Source of the DNA: Asticcacaulis currens
Lineage (GTDB): Bacteria > Pseudomonadota > Alphaproteobacteria > Caulobacterales > Caulobacteraceae
Length of the DNA: 64,000 bases
Assembly: GCF_028550395.1 (NCBI RefSeq)
Contig: NZ_JAQQKW010000001.1
Span: forward strand, 248,001-312,000
Direction: 5' to 3'
This document shows positions 1 to 7,538 of this stretch, piece after piece. Numbering within the stretch: position 1 is the stretch's first letter; each line of letters begins with the position of its first letter. The notes beneath the pieces were generated by a model. The model saw only the letters and a program-made list of their open reading frames with translations. It made no database searches and had not been told where the DNA came from. A program made the translations under genes and the position numbers.

Positions 1-638
1 GCGGAGATTAAGAACACCCAGGCCGGCCCCAGCGACAAACGCAAACTGTCGATAAGACGCGGCAAGGCCTGAGGTAAGGCCACACGCAGAGTGAGCTGCC
101 AGGTACTGGCCCCCAAGGTCTGCGCTTTCAAGATCTGTTCGTTAGGAAGTGCCGCCACATGCGCGGCCAGATCGCGTATCATTAAGGGCGCGATCCCGAC
201 CGCGATCAGAACGATTTTTGAGGTTTCGCCCAGGCCAAAAACGATGAACAGGATGGGCAAGACGGCGATCGGCGGAATGACGGCAATGGTCGCAATGATT
301 GGCGCCAATGTTGCGCGTACAAGGGGGACAACACCCAAGGCCAGGCCGAGCACGAGCGCCACCACTGTGGCAATCCCGATCCCGACCCCCAGGCGCTGCA
401 GGCTGGCGATCGTATCGGATAGGATAAGCACCTTGCCCGTCAGCACATCAGGATGAAATGCGACGCGCGACAGGCTTTCGCCCATCTTGTCCAGCGTAGG
501 CAAAAGCTTGTCTGCCGCATTGGCGGCACTGCGCTCTGCCGCCGCCTGGACGTAGAGGAGAAAGATTGCGATCAGGGGCAGCGCGCCCAGCATGAACGCG
601 GCCCCCTGCCCGGGCTTTATGTTGATCAGGCGACGCAT
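1..638 (-). CDS. ABC transporter permease, partial (guanidine/urea-type uptake system)
   Basis: Inner-membrane permease of an ABC importer. It reads from ATG at 638 and is still open at the left edge, so about 212 residues are visible and the C-terminus is missing. Translation shows an N-terminal membrane segment (about residues 14-33), hydrophobic segments around 75-95 and 104-125, and an EAA-like cytoplasmic loop (PNEQILKAQTLGAS) that contacts the ATPase. This is the binding-protein-dependent permease family of TauC/SsuC. It starts 8 bases after the stop of the binding-protein gene, so the two form one operon; the ATPase gene should lie beyond the window. Substrate is inferred from the divergent carboxylase genes. 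Confidence 0.85.
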   Translation of the reverse strand, partial: MRRLINIKPGQGAAFMLGALPLIAIFLLYVQAAAERSAANAADKLLPTLDKMGESLSRVAFHPDVLTGKVLILSDTIASLQRLGVGIGIATVVALVLGLALGVVPLVRATLAPIIATIAVIPPIAVLPILFIVFGLGETSKIVLIAVGIAPLMIRDLAAHVAALPNEQILKAQTLGASTWQLTLRVALPQALPRLIDSLRLSLGPAWVFLIS

Positions 639-646
639 CAGTGCGC

Positions 647-1738
647 TTACAAGGCGTTCTCGGCCGCCAGCTTCGTCCATGTCGGGTCGAAGCGGAGCTT
701 GATATTGTCAGAAGACCCAAGCGTCTTGCCTGGCAGAGAAATGCCAATAGCATCGACGGACGATGCACCGGGACCGAAGAGGCCCTGAGAGAAGCTGAAC
801 TGGCGCACACGGTCCATTATGGTGGCAAGTTGCGGATCCTCTATGGCTTTCAGGGCATCTTTCGGTGTGTAGTAAAGGAAGGTCGTAGACAGCTGAGACT
901 CGTAGTCCTCGGGCGTTGCGCCCGCAAGGCCCGCCATCGCAGCGCGCGCCGCCGCACCTTGCGGCGTCTTTGCGGCCATAAGAGCCAGGGTCTCGTACCA
1001 GATGCCCGTCAACGCCTTACCTAGATCAGGCGTTGCGGCCAAAAGCGCGGTATCGACAACGAGAAGATCGAGGATCTCACCGGGAATTTTGGAAGAATCG
1101 AAGATCAGGGTTGTGCCCTTGGTCTTCTTCAACTCGCCAAGTTGCGGATTCCATGTTGCCACGTTCTGCACGTCGGCAGAGGCATAGGCGCCGACAATGT
1201 CGGCATCTGACGTATTCACGGTTTTGACGTCGGTCATTTTCAGACCGGCAGATTCCAGTGCGCGCGCCAGAAGATAGTGCGAGACTGACAGTTCAACGAG
1301 ATTGACACGCGCCCCCTTCAGATCCGCAACCGTCTTGGCGGATTTGGCGACAATGCCGTCATTTCCGTTAGAATAGTCGCCCACGATAACAGCCGTGGTA
1401 TCCTTGCCGCCAGCGGCGGGTATGGTCAGAGCATCCATACTCGCAACCGTGACACCGTCGAGCTTGCCTGCCGTGAACTGATTGACCGATTCCACATAGT
1501 CATTGATCTGCAGGATATTGATAGTGAGGCCGTACTTGTCCGCCCACTTCTTCACGATCCCCGCCTGCGCTGCATAGGGCCAGGGCATCCAGCCCGCATA
1601 GATGGACCAGCCGATAGTAAACTCGGTTTTTCCGGTCGCTTTCTTGGGCGCCTCCTTTGGCTTGCTGCAGGCAGCCAGAGAAACCGCTGAGGTGGTGGCA
1701 AGAAGTCCCGCCAGAATTATGCGTCGAGAAATGGTCAT
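647..1738 (-). CDS. ABC transporter substrate-binding lipoprotein, urea-carboxylase-region type
   Basis: Periplasmic solute-binding protein of the TauA/NitT-like type often found next to urea/guanidine carboxylase genes. The 363-residue product begins with a charged n-region and hydrophobic core ending in a lipobox, LAAC, with Cys24 as the lipidated residue, so it should be anchored to the inner membrane facing the periplasm. The following KPKEAPKKATGK is a flexible tether. It is the first gene of a leftward operon with the permease and is divergent from the NikR-like regulator at 1955, with a 216-base control region between. Ligand (guanidine, urea or a related amine) is inferred from context only. 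Confidence 0.82.
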   Translation of the reverse strand: MTISRRIILAGLLATTSAVSLAACSKPKEAPKKATGKTEFTIGWSIYAGWMPWPYAAQAGIVKKWADKYGLTINILQINDYVESVNQFTAGKLDGVTVASMDALTIPAAGGKDTTAVIVGDYSNGNDGIVAKSAKTVADLKGARVNLVELSVSHYLLARALESAGLKMTDVKTVNTSDADIVGAYASADVQNVATWNPQLGELKKTKGTTLIFDSSKIPGEILDLLVVDTALLAATPDLGKALTGIWYETLALMAAKTPQGAAARAAMAGLAGATPEDYESQLSTTFLYYTPKDALKAIEDPQLATIMDRVRQFSFSQGLFGPGASSVDAIGISLPGKTLGSSDNIKLRFDPTWTKLAAENAL

Positions 1739-1909
1739 CTGTATCCCCTCAAAGACCGGTGCAAATTCACTCTGGATCTCAGCGCTCGTCCATCGTCAGA
1801 TGTTGCGCCGCACCCGCGCTATTGAATGCCGCAAAACAATCCACAGTCCAAACACGAGATTGTAACGGATTGTAATTGTTATTTTCTTTCAAAGTCTGTC
1901 GTTATGGAA

Positions 1910-1935
1910 TATTACGATTTACAAATTTCGTAATA
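1910..1935. promoter_or_regulatory. Perfect inverted repeat, candidate operator of the NikR-like regulator
   Basis: TATTACGA (1910-1917) and TCGTAATA (1928-1935) are perfect reverse complements separated by 10 bases. An additional outer pair, CGTTAT (1900-1905) and ATAACG (1933-1938), overlaps it. The palindrome lies in the divergent control region, 20 bases before the regulator start and about 170 bases before the binding-protein gene. Ribbon-helix-helix tetramers such as NikR bind spaced palindromes of this general size, but the half-sites do not resemble the E. coli NikR site GTATGA-N16-TCATAC. Operator function is inference. Confidence 0.5.
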
Positions 1936-1954
1936 ACGTATAGGGTAGTCGGCC

Positions 1955-2452
1955 ATGTCTGAAACCGAGACCGATCATCTGGCCCGGCTCAGCATGAGCC
2001 TGCCTGGTTCCCTGCTCGATTCTTTCGACAAAATGGTGGCTGATCGCGGCCTGCCGTCCCGCTCCAGCGCCATGACGGAACTGATCCGCGGTGCCGTTGC
2101 TGAACACGCTGAACGCATGCGCCCGGACGATGTCGTGGCCGGGACCGTAACGCTTGTCTACGCCTCTGACTCCGGCATGGTTCGTCACCGCGTGGCTCAG
2201 AAACAGCGTGATTACCTAAAGGAAGTCATTTCTTCGCAGCACGTTTTTCTTGAGAACGATCAGTCTCTTGAAGTCCTTCTCGTTCAGGGGCCGCCCTCAC
2301 AGCTTGACGATCTGTGTGACGCCTTTCGACGCATCCGCGGGATGGTACAGGTCAAGCTGGTAACGACGGCGGCGCTGCTTCCGCCTCTTCATGATCACCT
2401 GGCACCGGACATCGCGCCACCCACTTCACCATCGGTGGCCGGGGCTGGATAG
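1955..2452 (+). CDS. NikR-family ribbon-helix-helix regulator lacking most nickel ligands
   Basis: DNA-binding regulator of 165 residues. Residues about 8-52 form the ribbon-helix-helix domain (HLARLSMSLPGSLLDSFD, then a helix pair), and about 58-140 match the NikR C-terminal ACT-like domain. Aligning TLHVHINHDDCLE of E. coli NikR with SQHVFLENDQSLE here puts His96 at ligand H87 but Phe98 at H89 and Ser104 at C95; the H76 position is near Lys83. Three of four nickel ligands are therefore gone, so nickel binding in the usual way is unlikely. It precedes the catabolic operon by 40 bases and is divergent from the transporter, so it probably controls both. The C-terminal 25 residues are Pro/Ala-rich and extra. 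Confidence 0.78.
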   Translation: MSETETDHLARLSMSLPGSLLDSFDKMVADRGLPSRSSAMTELIRGAVAEHAERMRPDDVVAGTVTLVYASDSGMVRHRVAQKQRDYLKEVISSQHVFLENDQSLEVLLVQGPPSQLDDLCDAFRRIRGMVQVKLVTTAALLPPLHDHLAPDIAPPTSPSVAGAG

Positions 2453-2492
2453 GCCACGACCACTTTCGCTATCTGATTATCAAGGATACTCG

Positions 2493-3302
2493 ATGACTAC
2501 CGCCGATCCGAAAGGGGCGCGTGAGCACGCGCGTGCCCAGGCTGGCACGCGTGTCGCGGCCATGCCGACCCTACCCGCTACTGCAGAGGATGTGCCTGAG
2601 GGCGCCCGCGTTGTGTGGGAGGAAACCCTCGCCAGCGGCGGCTATAGCGCCAAACGGCTCTCGCGCGGCACGCGGCTGCGTCTCATTGATATGGACGCAG
2701 ATGGGTGCGTGTCGATGCTCGCTTTCAACGCCGAGATGCCCACTGAGCGCCTCAACATCGCCGATACACTAAAGGTACAGTGGAACGCCTATATCGGCGA
2801 AGGCAAGGTCCTTCTGTCCGATCTGGGACGCGTTATGCTCTCGGTAATAACAGACACGGCCGGCACTCATGACGCCTTTTGCGGGGCCTCCAATCAGGCC
2901 TCTAACGCCCGAAAGTACGGCCAGGGATTTAACCACAGCCCCTACCCCAATGCCCGTGACCGTTTCATGCTGGGCGTCGCCAAGTTTGGCCTCTCGCGCA
3001 AGGACGTCCATCCATGCCTCAACTGGTTTAAAGGCGTGAAGGTTGAGGAAGATGGCGCGACCACGCCACAAATAGGCCCCTTTACAGCAGGTCGGCAAGT
3101 GATCCTGCGCGCCGAGATGGACCTTATTGTGGTCTTCGCCAACACCCCTCATGTCCTCGACCCCCGCGACGGCTACCACGTGACGCCCGTGCGCGTGACC
3201 GCGTGGAAAGGCGAGATCACACCTGAAGATGATGTGATCCGAACCTCTACGCCTGAGGCTCTACGCGCGTTTCTCAACACTGAAGACTATTACGCACGGT
3301 GA
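2493..3302 (+). CDS. Urea carboxylase-associated protein 2, DUF1989 (carboxyguanidine deiminase subunit)
   Basis: One of two DUF1989 proteins that accompany urea/guanidine carboxylase. In characterised systems the pair forms the heteromeric carboxyguanidine deiminase (CgdAB), which converts carboxyguanidine to allophanate and ammonia. The start is taken at ATG 2493 because AAGGA lies 6 bases upstream; the open frame extends to 2391 without a good ribosome site. The product has 269 residues, longer than its partner, as is usual for 'protein 2'. Conserved-looking segments are RLRLIDMDADGCVSMLAFNA, FCGASNQASNARKYG and HPCLNWFKGV; Cys and His in these are candidate metal ligands. Its stop overlaps the region of the next start, implying translational coupling. 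Confidence 0.85.
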   Translation: MTTADPKGAREHARAQAGTRVAAMPTLPATAEDVPEGARVVWEETLASGGYSAKRLSRGTRLRLIDMDADGCVSMLAFNAEMPTERLNIADTLKVQWNAYIGEGKVLLSDLGRVMLSVITDTAGTHDAFCGASNQASNARKYGQGFNHSPYPNARDRFMLGVAKFGLSRKDVHPCLNWFKGVKVEEDGATTPQIGPFTAGRQVILRAEMDLIVVFANTPHVLDPRDGYHVTPVRVTAWKGEITPEDDVIRTSTPEALRAFLNTEDYYAR

Positions 3303-3307
3303 CCAGC

Positions 3308-3922
3308 ATGTCCGAGACCATCCTTTATGACGAAATCATCGATGCCCTCGCCCCCTGGATACATAAGGTGAAGGCGGGACAGCGTCTGCGTATCATCGAC
3401 CTGGAAGGCAATCAGGCGGTCGACTTCCTCATCTACTCTGCGCTTGATGACGCCGAACGTTATAGCGCACAAGATACCATTGCCGCGCAGGGCAATCTGT
3501 TCCTGCGCGAGGGCGCGTTGCTTTTATCCAACGAAGGCAATCCGATGATGCGCATTATTGCCACTTCGGTCGCCTATCATGACACAATCGGCGGTGCGTG
3601 CTCATGCGAGTCCAATACGCTGCGTTACGGGCATCACACCAAGTCCCAGCATTCGTGCGTTGATAACTTCCTGACTGTCAACGCCACCGCCGGGCGCGGC
3701 AAACGTGACATGGTGTCAAACATCAACTTCTTCATGAATGTGCCCGTTGAAGCCGACGGGACTTTGGGGATCGTGGATGGGATTTCCGCTGCCGGTCTGA
3801 CTGTGGACCTGGAAGCGCTCATGGACGTCGAAGTCGTCGTCTCCAATTGCCCGCAGATCAATAATCCCTGCAACGGCTTTAACCCCACCCCCATTCGTAT
3901 GGTCATTACCCAAAATGTCTAA
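3308..3922 (+). CDS. Urea carboxylase-associated protein 1, DUF1989 (carboxyguanidine deiminase subunit)
   Basis: Second DUF1989 protein, 204 residues from ATG 3308; a GTG at 3299 overlapping the previous stop is the alternative start. Typical family motifs are LRIIDLEGNQAVDFLIYSA near the N-terminus, GGACSCESNTLRYG in the middle and a C-terminal NPCNGFNPTPIRMV. The central Cys pair and SCVDNF resemble metal-binding positions of the family. It is a paralogue of the preceding gene and should act with it in the cytoplasm to deiminate the carboxylated substrate. Its 3' end overlaps the carboxylase start by 8 bases, so the genes are co-translated. Confidence 0.86.
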   Translation: MSETILYDEIIDALAPWIHKVKAGQRLRIIDLEGNQAVDFLIYSALDDAERYSAQDTIAAQGNLFLREGALLLSNEGNPMMRIIATSVAYHDTIGGACSCESNTLRYGHHTKSQHSCVDNFLTVNATAGRGKRDMVSNINFFMNVPVEADGTLGIVDGISAAGLTVDLEALMDVEVVVSNCPQINNPCNGFNPTPIRMVITQNV

Positions 3923-6900
3923 GCCACTTAACACCGGGCCTTTGTTCACTAAGGTACTGATTGCCAACCGTGGGGCAATCGCGTGCCGTATCATACGCAC
4001 GCTCAAACGCATGGGTATCGGCTCCGTAGCGGTATTCAGTGACGCCGACGCCGGATCCTTGCACGTCGCTGAAGCTGACGAGGCGATACATATCGGGCCG
4101 GCACCTGCGCGCGACAGCTATCTTAATATCGACGCCATCCTCAAGGCGGCGCACGACACTGGCGCACAGGCGATCCATCCGGGCTATGGATTTCTGTCAG
4201 AAAACACCGCCTTTGCCGAACGCTGCGAAGCGGAAGGTATCGTTTTTATTGGCCCTACAACCGATAACATCCGCTCTTTTGGCTTAAAGCATACCGCGCG
4301 CGACATGGCGCAGGCTCTGAATGTTCCCCTGGCGCCAGGCACGGACCTTCTGACAGATGAGGAGGCTGCTGTCACCGCAGCCACCACTATCGGATATCCC
4401 GTCATCCTCAAGGCCACCGCTGGCGGCGGCGGCATCGGCATGAAGGTCTGCACGCGTGAATCTGAGGTACGGGAGGGCTTTGCCACCGTTGCCCGCCTCG
4501 GCGCAGGGAATTTCGGAGATGGCGGCGTATTCCTCGAACGCTATGTCGCCGTCGCCCGTCACATTGAAGTGCAGGTCTTCGGCGACGGACAGGGCCATGT
4601 TATCGCGCTTGGCGAACGCGATTGCTCTTTACAACGTCGCAACCAGAAGGTCGTGGAAGAAACCCCGGCACCCGGTCTTTCCGCCGCCACGCGTCAGGCG
4701 TTGATTGACGCTGCCATCCGTCTGATGTCCGCTGCCCGCTACCGGTCGGCAGGAACGGTAGAGTTCCTTTATGACGCAGATCGCGACGAGTTCTTTTTCC
4801 TTGAGGTCAATACCCGCCTTCAGGTCGAACACGGGGTCACCGAACAGGTGACCGGCGTTGATCTTGTTGAATGGATGATCCGTGGCGCCGCTAATGACTT
4901 CAGCTTCCTCAACGCCACCCCGCCCTCTGAGGGTGCATCGATACAGGTGCGCCTCTACGCCGAGGATCCCGTTGAGGGGTATAGGCCCTCGTCGGGCAGA
5001 CTTATAGACGTGAAATTCCCGCAAGGGCCACGCGTCGATAGCTGGGTCGTATCGGGCAGCGATGTCAGCGCCTATTACGATCCCATGCTGGCAAAGCTGA
5101 TCGTCACCGCTCCTGATCGCGAGACGGCTGCGAGTGCCCTGTCAGACGCCCTTGACCGAACGGTTCTGGCGGGCATCGAAACCAATCTCGACTGGTTACG
5201 CACGGTCGTGCGGTCTGAGGCCTTCGTCAGCGGCAAGGTCTCAACCCGCGCGCTCGACAAGATCAGCTACAGGCCAAATACGATCAAGGTCCTGTCTGGG
5301 GGCCCGGCGACCACGGTTCAGGACTATCCGGGCCGGCAGGGCTACTGGGACGTCGGTGTGCCACCATCCGGGCCGATGGACTCGCTGGCGTTTCGCCTCG
5401 GCAATCGCCTTTTGGGTAATAGCCAGGATGCCGCAGGGCTCGAATTCACGGCCGCCGGGCCCACTCTGACTTTCAATGCAGCAACGACACTCTGCCTGAC
5501 GGGTGCAGCATTTGAAGCAACGCTGGACGGCGAGCCTGTGGCCTTTTACGCCCCATTTGCCGTTGCCGCGGGACAGACGCTAAAGATCGGGCGCGTTACA
5601 GGGGCAGGCCTTCGAGGCTACCTCCTCGTCAGCGGTGGCTTTGACGTCCCGACCTATCTCGGTAGCCGCTCAGCCTTTGTGCTGGGCGAGTTCGGCGGTC
5701 ATGCCGGGCGCGGTGTGACAACCGGTGACACCTTGCACCTGAAGACCGCAGGTGATGCAAACGAAGGCGCGCTGGCGGAGGGCCTTCGCCCCCAACTCAC
5801 CCGCGAATGGGATCTTCATGTCCTTTATGGCCCGCATGGCGCACCGGATTTCTTCAAGCCTTCCGACATTGAGATGATTACCTCAACCCAATGGAAGGTG
5901 CACTATAACTCCAATCGTACCGGCATCCGGCTGTCCGGACCGAAGCCTGAATGGGCACGCAAGGATGGCGGAGAGGCGGGCTTGCACCCGTCAAACATCC
6001 ACGACAATGCCTATGCCATTGGGGCCGTCGACTTTACCGGGGACATGCCGATCATTCTCGGCCTTGATGGCCCCTCCCTTGGCGGATTTGTGTGTCCTTT
6101 TGTCGTCATTCATGCCGATCTGTGGAAGGTCGGGCAATTAGCGCCCGGCGACAGCGTGCGTTTTGTGCCCGTCGACGATGCCTTCGCGGTGGCGGCAGAA
6201 GCCGCGCAGGATTTGCTTGTCTCTTCGCTTGAAACGCCCGCCCCCCTCCCGGACTACAGGGCGTGCGAATCACCTGTTTTGCGCACAATCGCCTCGAAGG
6301 GTGAGCGTCCGGCCGTTGTTTATCGTCGTCAGGGCGATCGTCACCTTTTGGTGGAATATGGCCCTATCGTCCTCGACATCGAACTGCGTTTGCGCGTGCA
6401 CGCCCTCCTCATGGAAATCGAGGCCCTGAAACTTCCTGGCATTATTGATGTAACCCCAGGCATCCGCTCGATCCAGGTCCATTTCGACAGCCGCATTCTG
6501 TCCCAGTCGATACTGCTCGACGCGCTGCAATCGGCCGAGGACCGGCTGGGCACGCTCGATGATTTCGAAATCCCATCGCGCATCGTCCACCTGCCTCTAT
6601 CCTACGCTGACCCCGCCATTTATCAGACGATCGATAAGTACATCGCCTCGGTTCGTGACGACGCCCCGTGGTGTCCGGACAATATCGAGTTCATTCGCCG
6701 GGTGAACGGCCTTGAGCATACCGATGATGTCAGGCGCACCGTGTTTGATGCCCATTACCTCGTGATGGGACTGGGCGATGTGTACCTTGGTGCCCCCGTT
6801 GCCACACCTCTTGACCCGCGACATCGCCTTGTGACGACCAAGTATAACCCCGCGCGCACCTGGACGCCGCCCAACGTGGTGGGCATAGGCGGCGCTTACA

Positions 6901-7538
6901 TGTGCATCTACGGCATGGAAGGCCCTGGCGGATACCAGTTGTTTGGCCGCACAATCCAGGTGTGGAATACCTACCGCCAGACAGACGCTTTCGTTGACGG
7001 CAAGCCGTGGCTTTTGCGCTTTTTCGACCAGATCCGCTTCTTCCCGGTCAGCCACGAGGAACTCACCGAGTGGCGGCGCGACTTCCCGCTGGGGCGCCGC
7101 GCCATCAAGGTGGAGGACAGTGTCTTCCGGCTGAAGGACTATCGTGCCTTTCTTAGTGACAATGCGGATAGCATCGGCGCGTTTCAAAGGAAGCGGGAGG
7201 CCGCCTTCCAGGCTGAGCGCGAAGAGTGGCAGGCACGAGGCGAATTTGACCGCGTCGCCGCCCTGACGGCCGACACCTCGAAAGACGAGGAAACTGAAGC
7301 CGTCATTGCCCCTATTGGCAGCGAATTGATTGAGGCTCCCTTTGGCGGTTCGATCTGGAAATTAAACGTCAAACCGGGTGACATGGTTGAGAAGGGCACG
7401 ATCATCGCGGTGATCGAGGCCATGAAAACCGAATGCGGGATCGGTGCGCCCCATAAGGGCATTGTGCGCGCGGTCTATGTCGATCAGGGCAAGGCGATCG
7501 GCCCCGGCGCGCCACTACTGGCCCTGGAGGCGGTCTGA
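3915..7538 (+). CDS. Biotin-dependent urea/guanidine carboxylase
   Basis: Large 1207-residue carboxylase that uses ATP and bicarbonate to carboxylate urea or guanidine. Domain order is biotin carboxylase (about 8-455, starting KVLIANRGAIACRI, with ATP-grasp GGGGIGMKV and EVNTRLQVEH), carboxyltransferase part KipA/AHS2 (about 457-740, TTVQDYPGRQGYW), KipI/AHS1 (about 790-1010) and a C-terminal biotinyl domain with EAMKTE, the biotin-bearing lysine being K1171. The length and order are those of bacterial urea carboxylases, many of which prefer guanidine. The flanking DUF1989 genes, which are not needed for urea but are for guanidine, argue for guanidine. No frameshift is seen. The next gene begins inside the TGATG overlap. 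Confidence 0.93.
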   Translation: MSKPLNTGPLFTKVLIANRGAIACRIIRTLKRMGIGSVAVFSDADAGSLHVAEADEAIHIGPAPARDSYLNIDAILKAAHDTGAQAIHPGYGFLSENTAFAERCEAEGIVFIGPTTDNIRSFGLKHTARDMAQALNVPLAPGTDLLTDEEAAVTAATTIGYPVILKATAGGGGIGMKVCTRESEVREGFATVARLGAGNFGDGGVFLERYVAVARHIEVQVFGDGQGHVIALGERDCSLQRRNQKVVEETPAPGLSAATRQALIDAAIRLMSAARYRSAGTVEFLYDADRDEFFFLEVNTRLQVEHGVTEQVTGVDLVEWMIRGAANDFSFLNATPPSEGASIQVRLYAEDPVEGYRPSSGRLIDVKFPQGPRVDSWVVSGSDVSAYYDPMLAKLIVTAPDRETAASALSDALDRTVLAGIETNLDWLRTVVRSEAFVSGKVSTRALDKISYRPNTIKVLSGGPATTVQDYPGRQGYWDVGVPPSGPMDSLAFRLGNRLLGNSQDAAGLEFTAAGPTLTFNAATTLCLTGAAFEATLDGEPVAFYAPFAVAAGQTLKIGRVTGAGLRGYLLVSGGFDVPTYLGSRSAFVLGEFGGHAGRGVTTGDTLHLKTAGDANEGALAEGLRPQLTREWDLHVLYGPHGAPDFFKPSDIEMITSTQWKVHYNSNRTGIRLSGPKPEWARKDGGEAGLHPSNIHDNAYAIGAVDFTGDMPIILGLDGPSLGGFVCPFVVIHADLWKVGQLAPGDSVRFVPVDDAFAVAAEAAQDLLVSSLETPAPLPDYRACESPVLRTIASKGERPAVVYRRQGDRHLLVEYGPIVLDIELRLRVHALLMEIEALKLPGIIDVTPGIRSIQVHFDSRILSQSILLDALQSAEDRLGTLDDFEIPSRIVHLPLSYADPAIYQTIDKYIASVRDDAPWCPDNIEFIRRVNGLEHTDDVRRTVFDAHYLVMGLGDVYLGAPVATPLDPRHRLVTTKYNPARTWTPPNVVGIGGAYMCIYGMEGPGGYQLFGRTIQVWNTYRQTDAFVDGKPWLLRFFDQIRFFPVSHEELTEWRRDFPLGRRAIKVEDSVFRLKDYRAFLSDNADSIGAFQRKREAAFQAEREEWQARGEFDRVAALTADTSKDEETEAVIAPIGSELIEAPFGGSIWKLNVKPGDMVEKGTIIAVIEAMKTECGIGAPHKGIVRAVYVDQGKAIGPGAPLLALEAV

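Noticed and set aside
1739-1954. Guanidine-I riboswitch upstream of the binding-protein gene
   Set aside because: I looked for the conserved ykkC core segments on both strands and did not find them; only the palindromes are evident.
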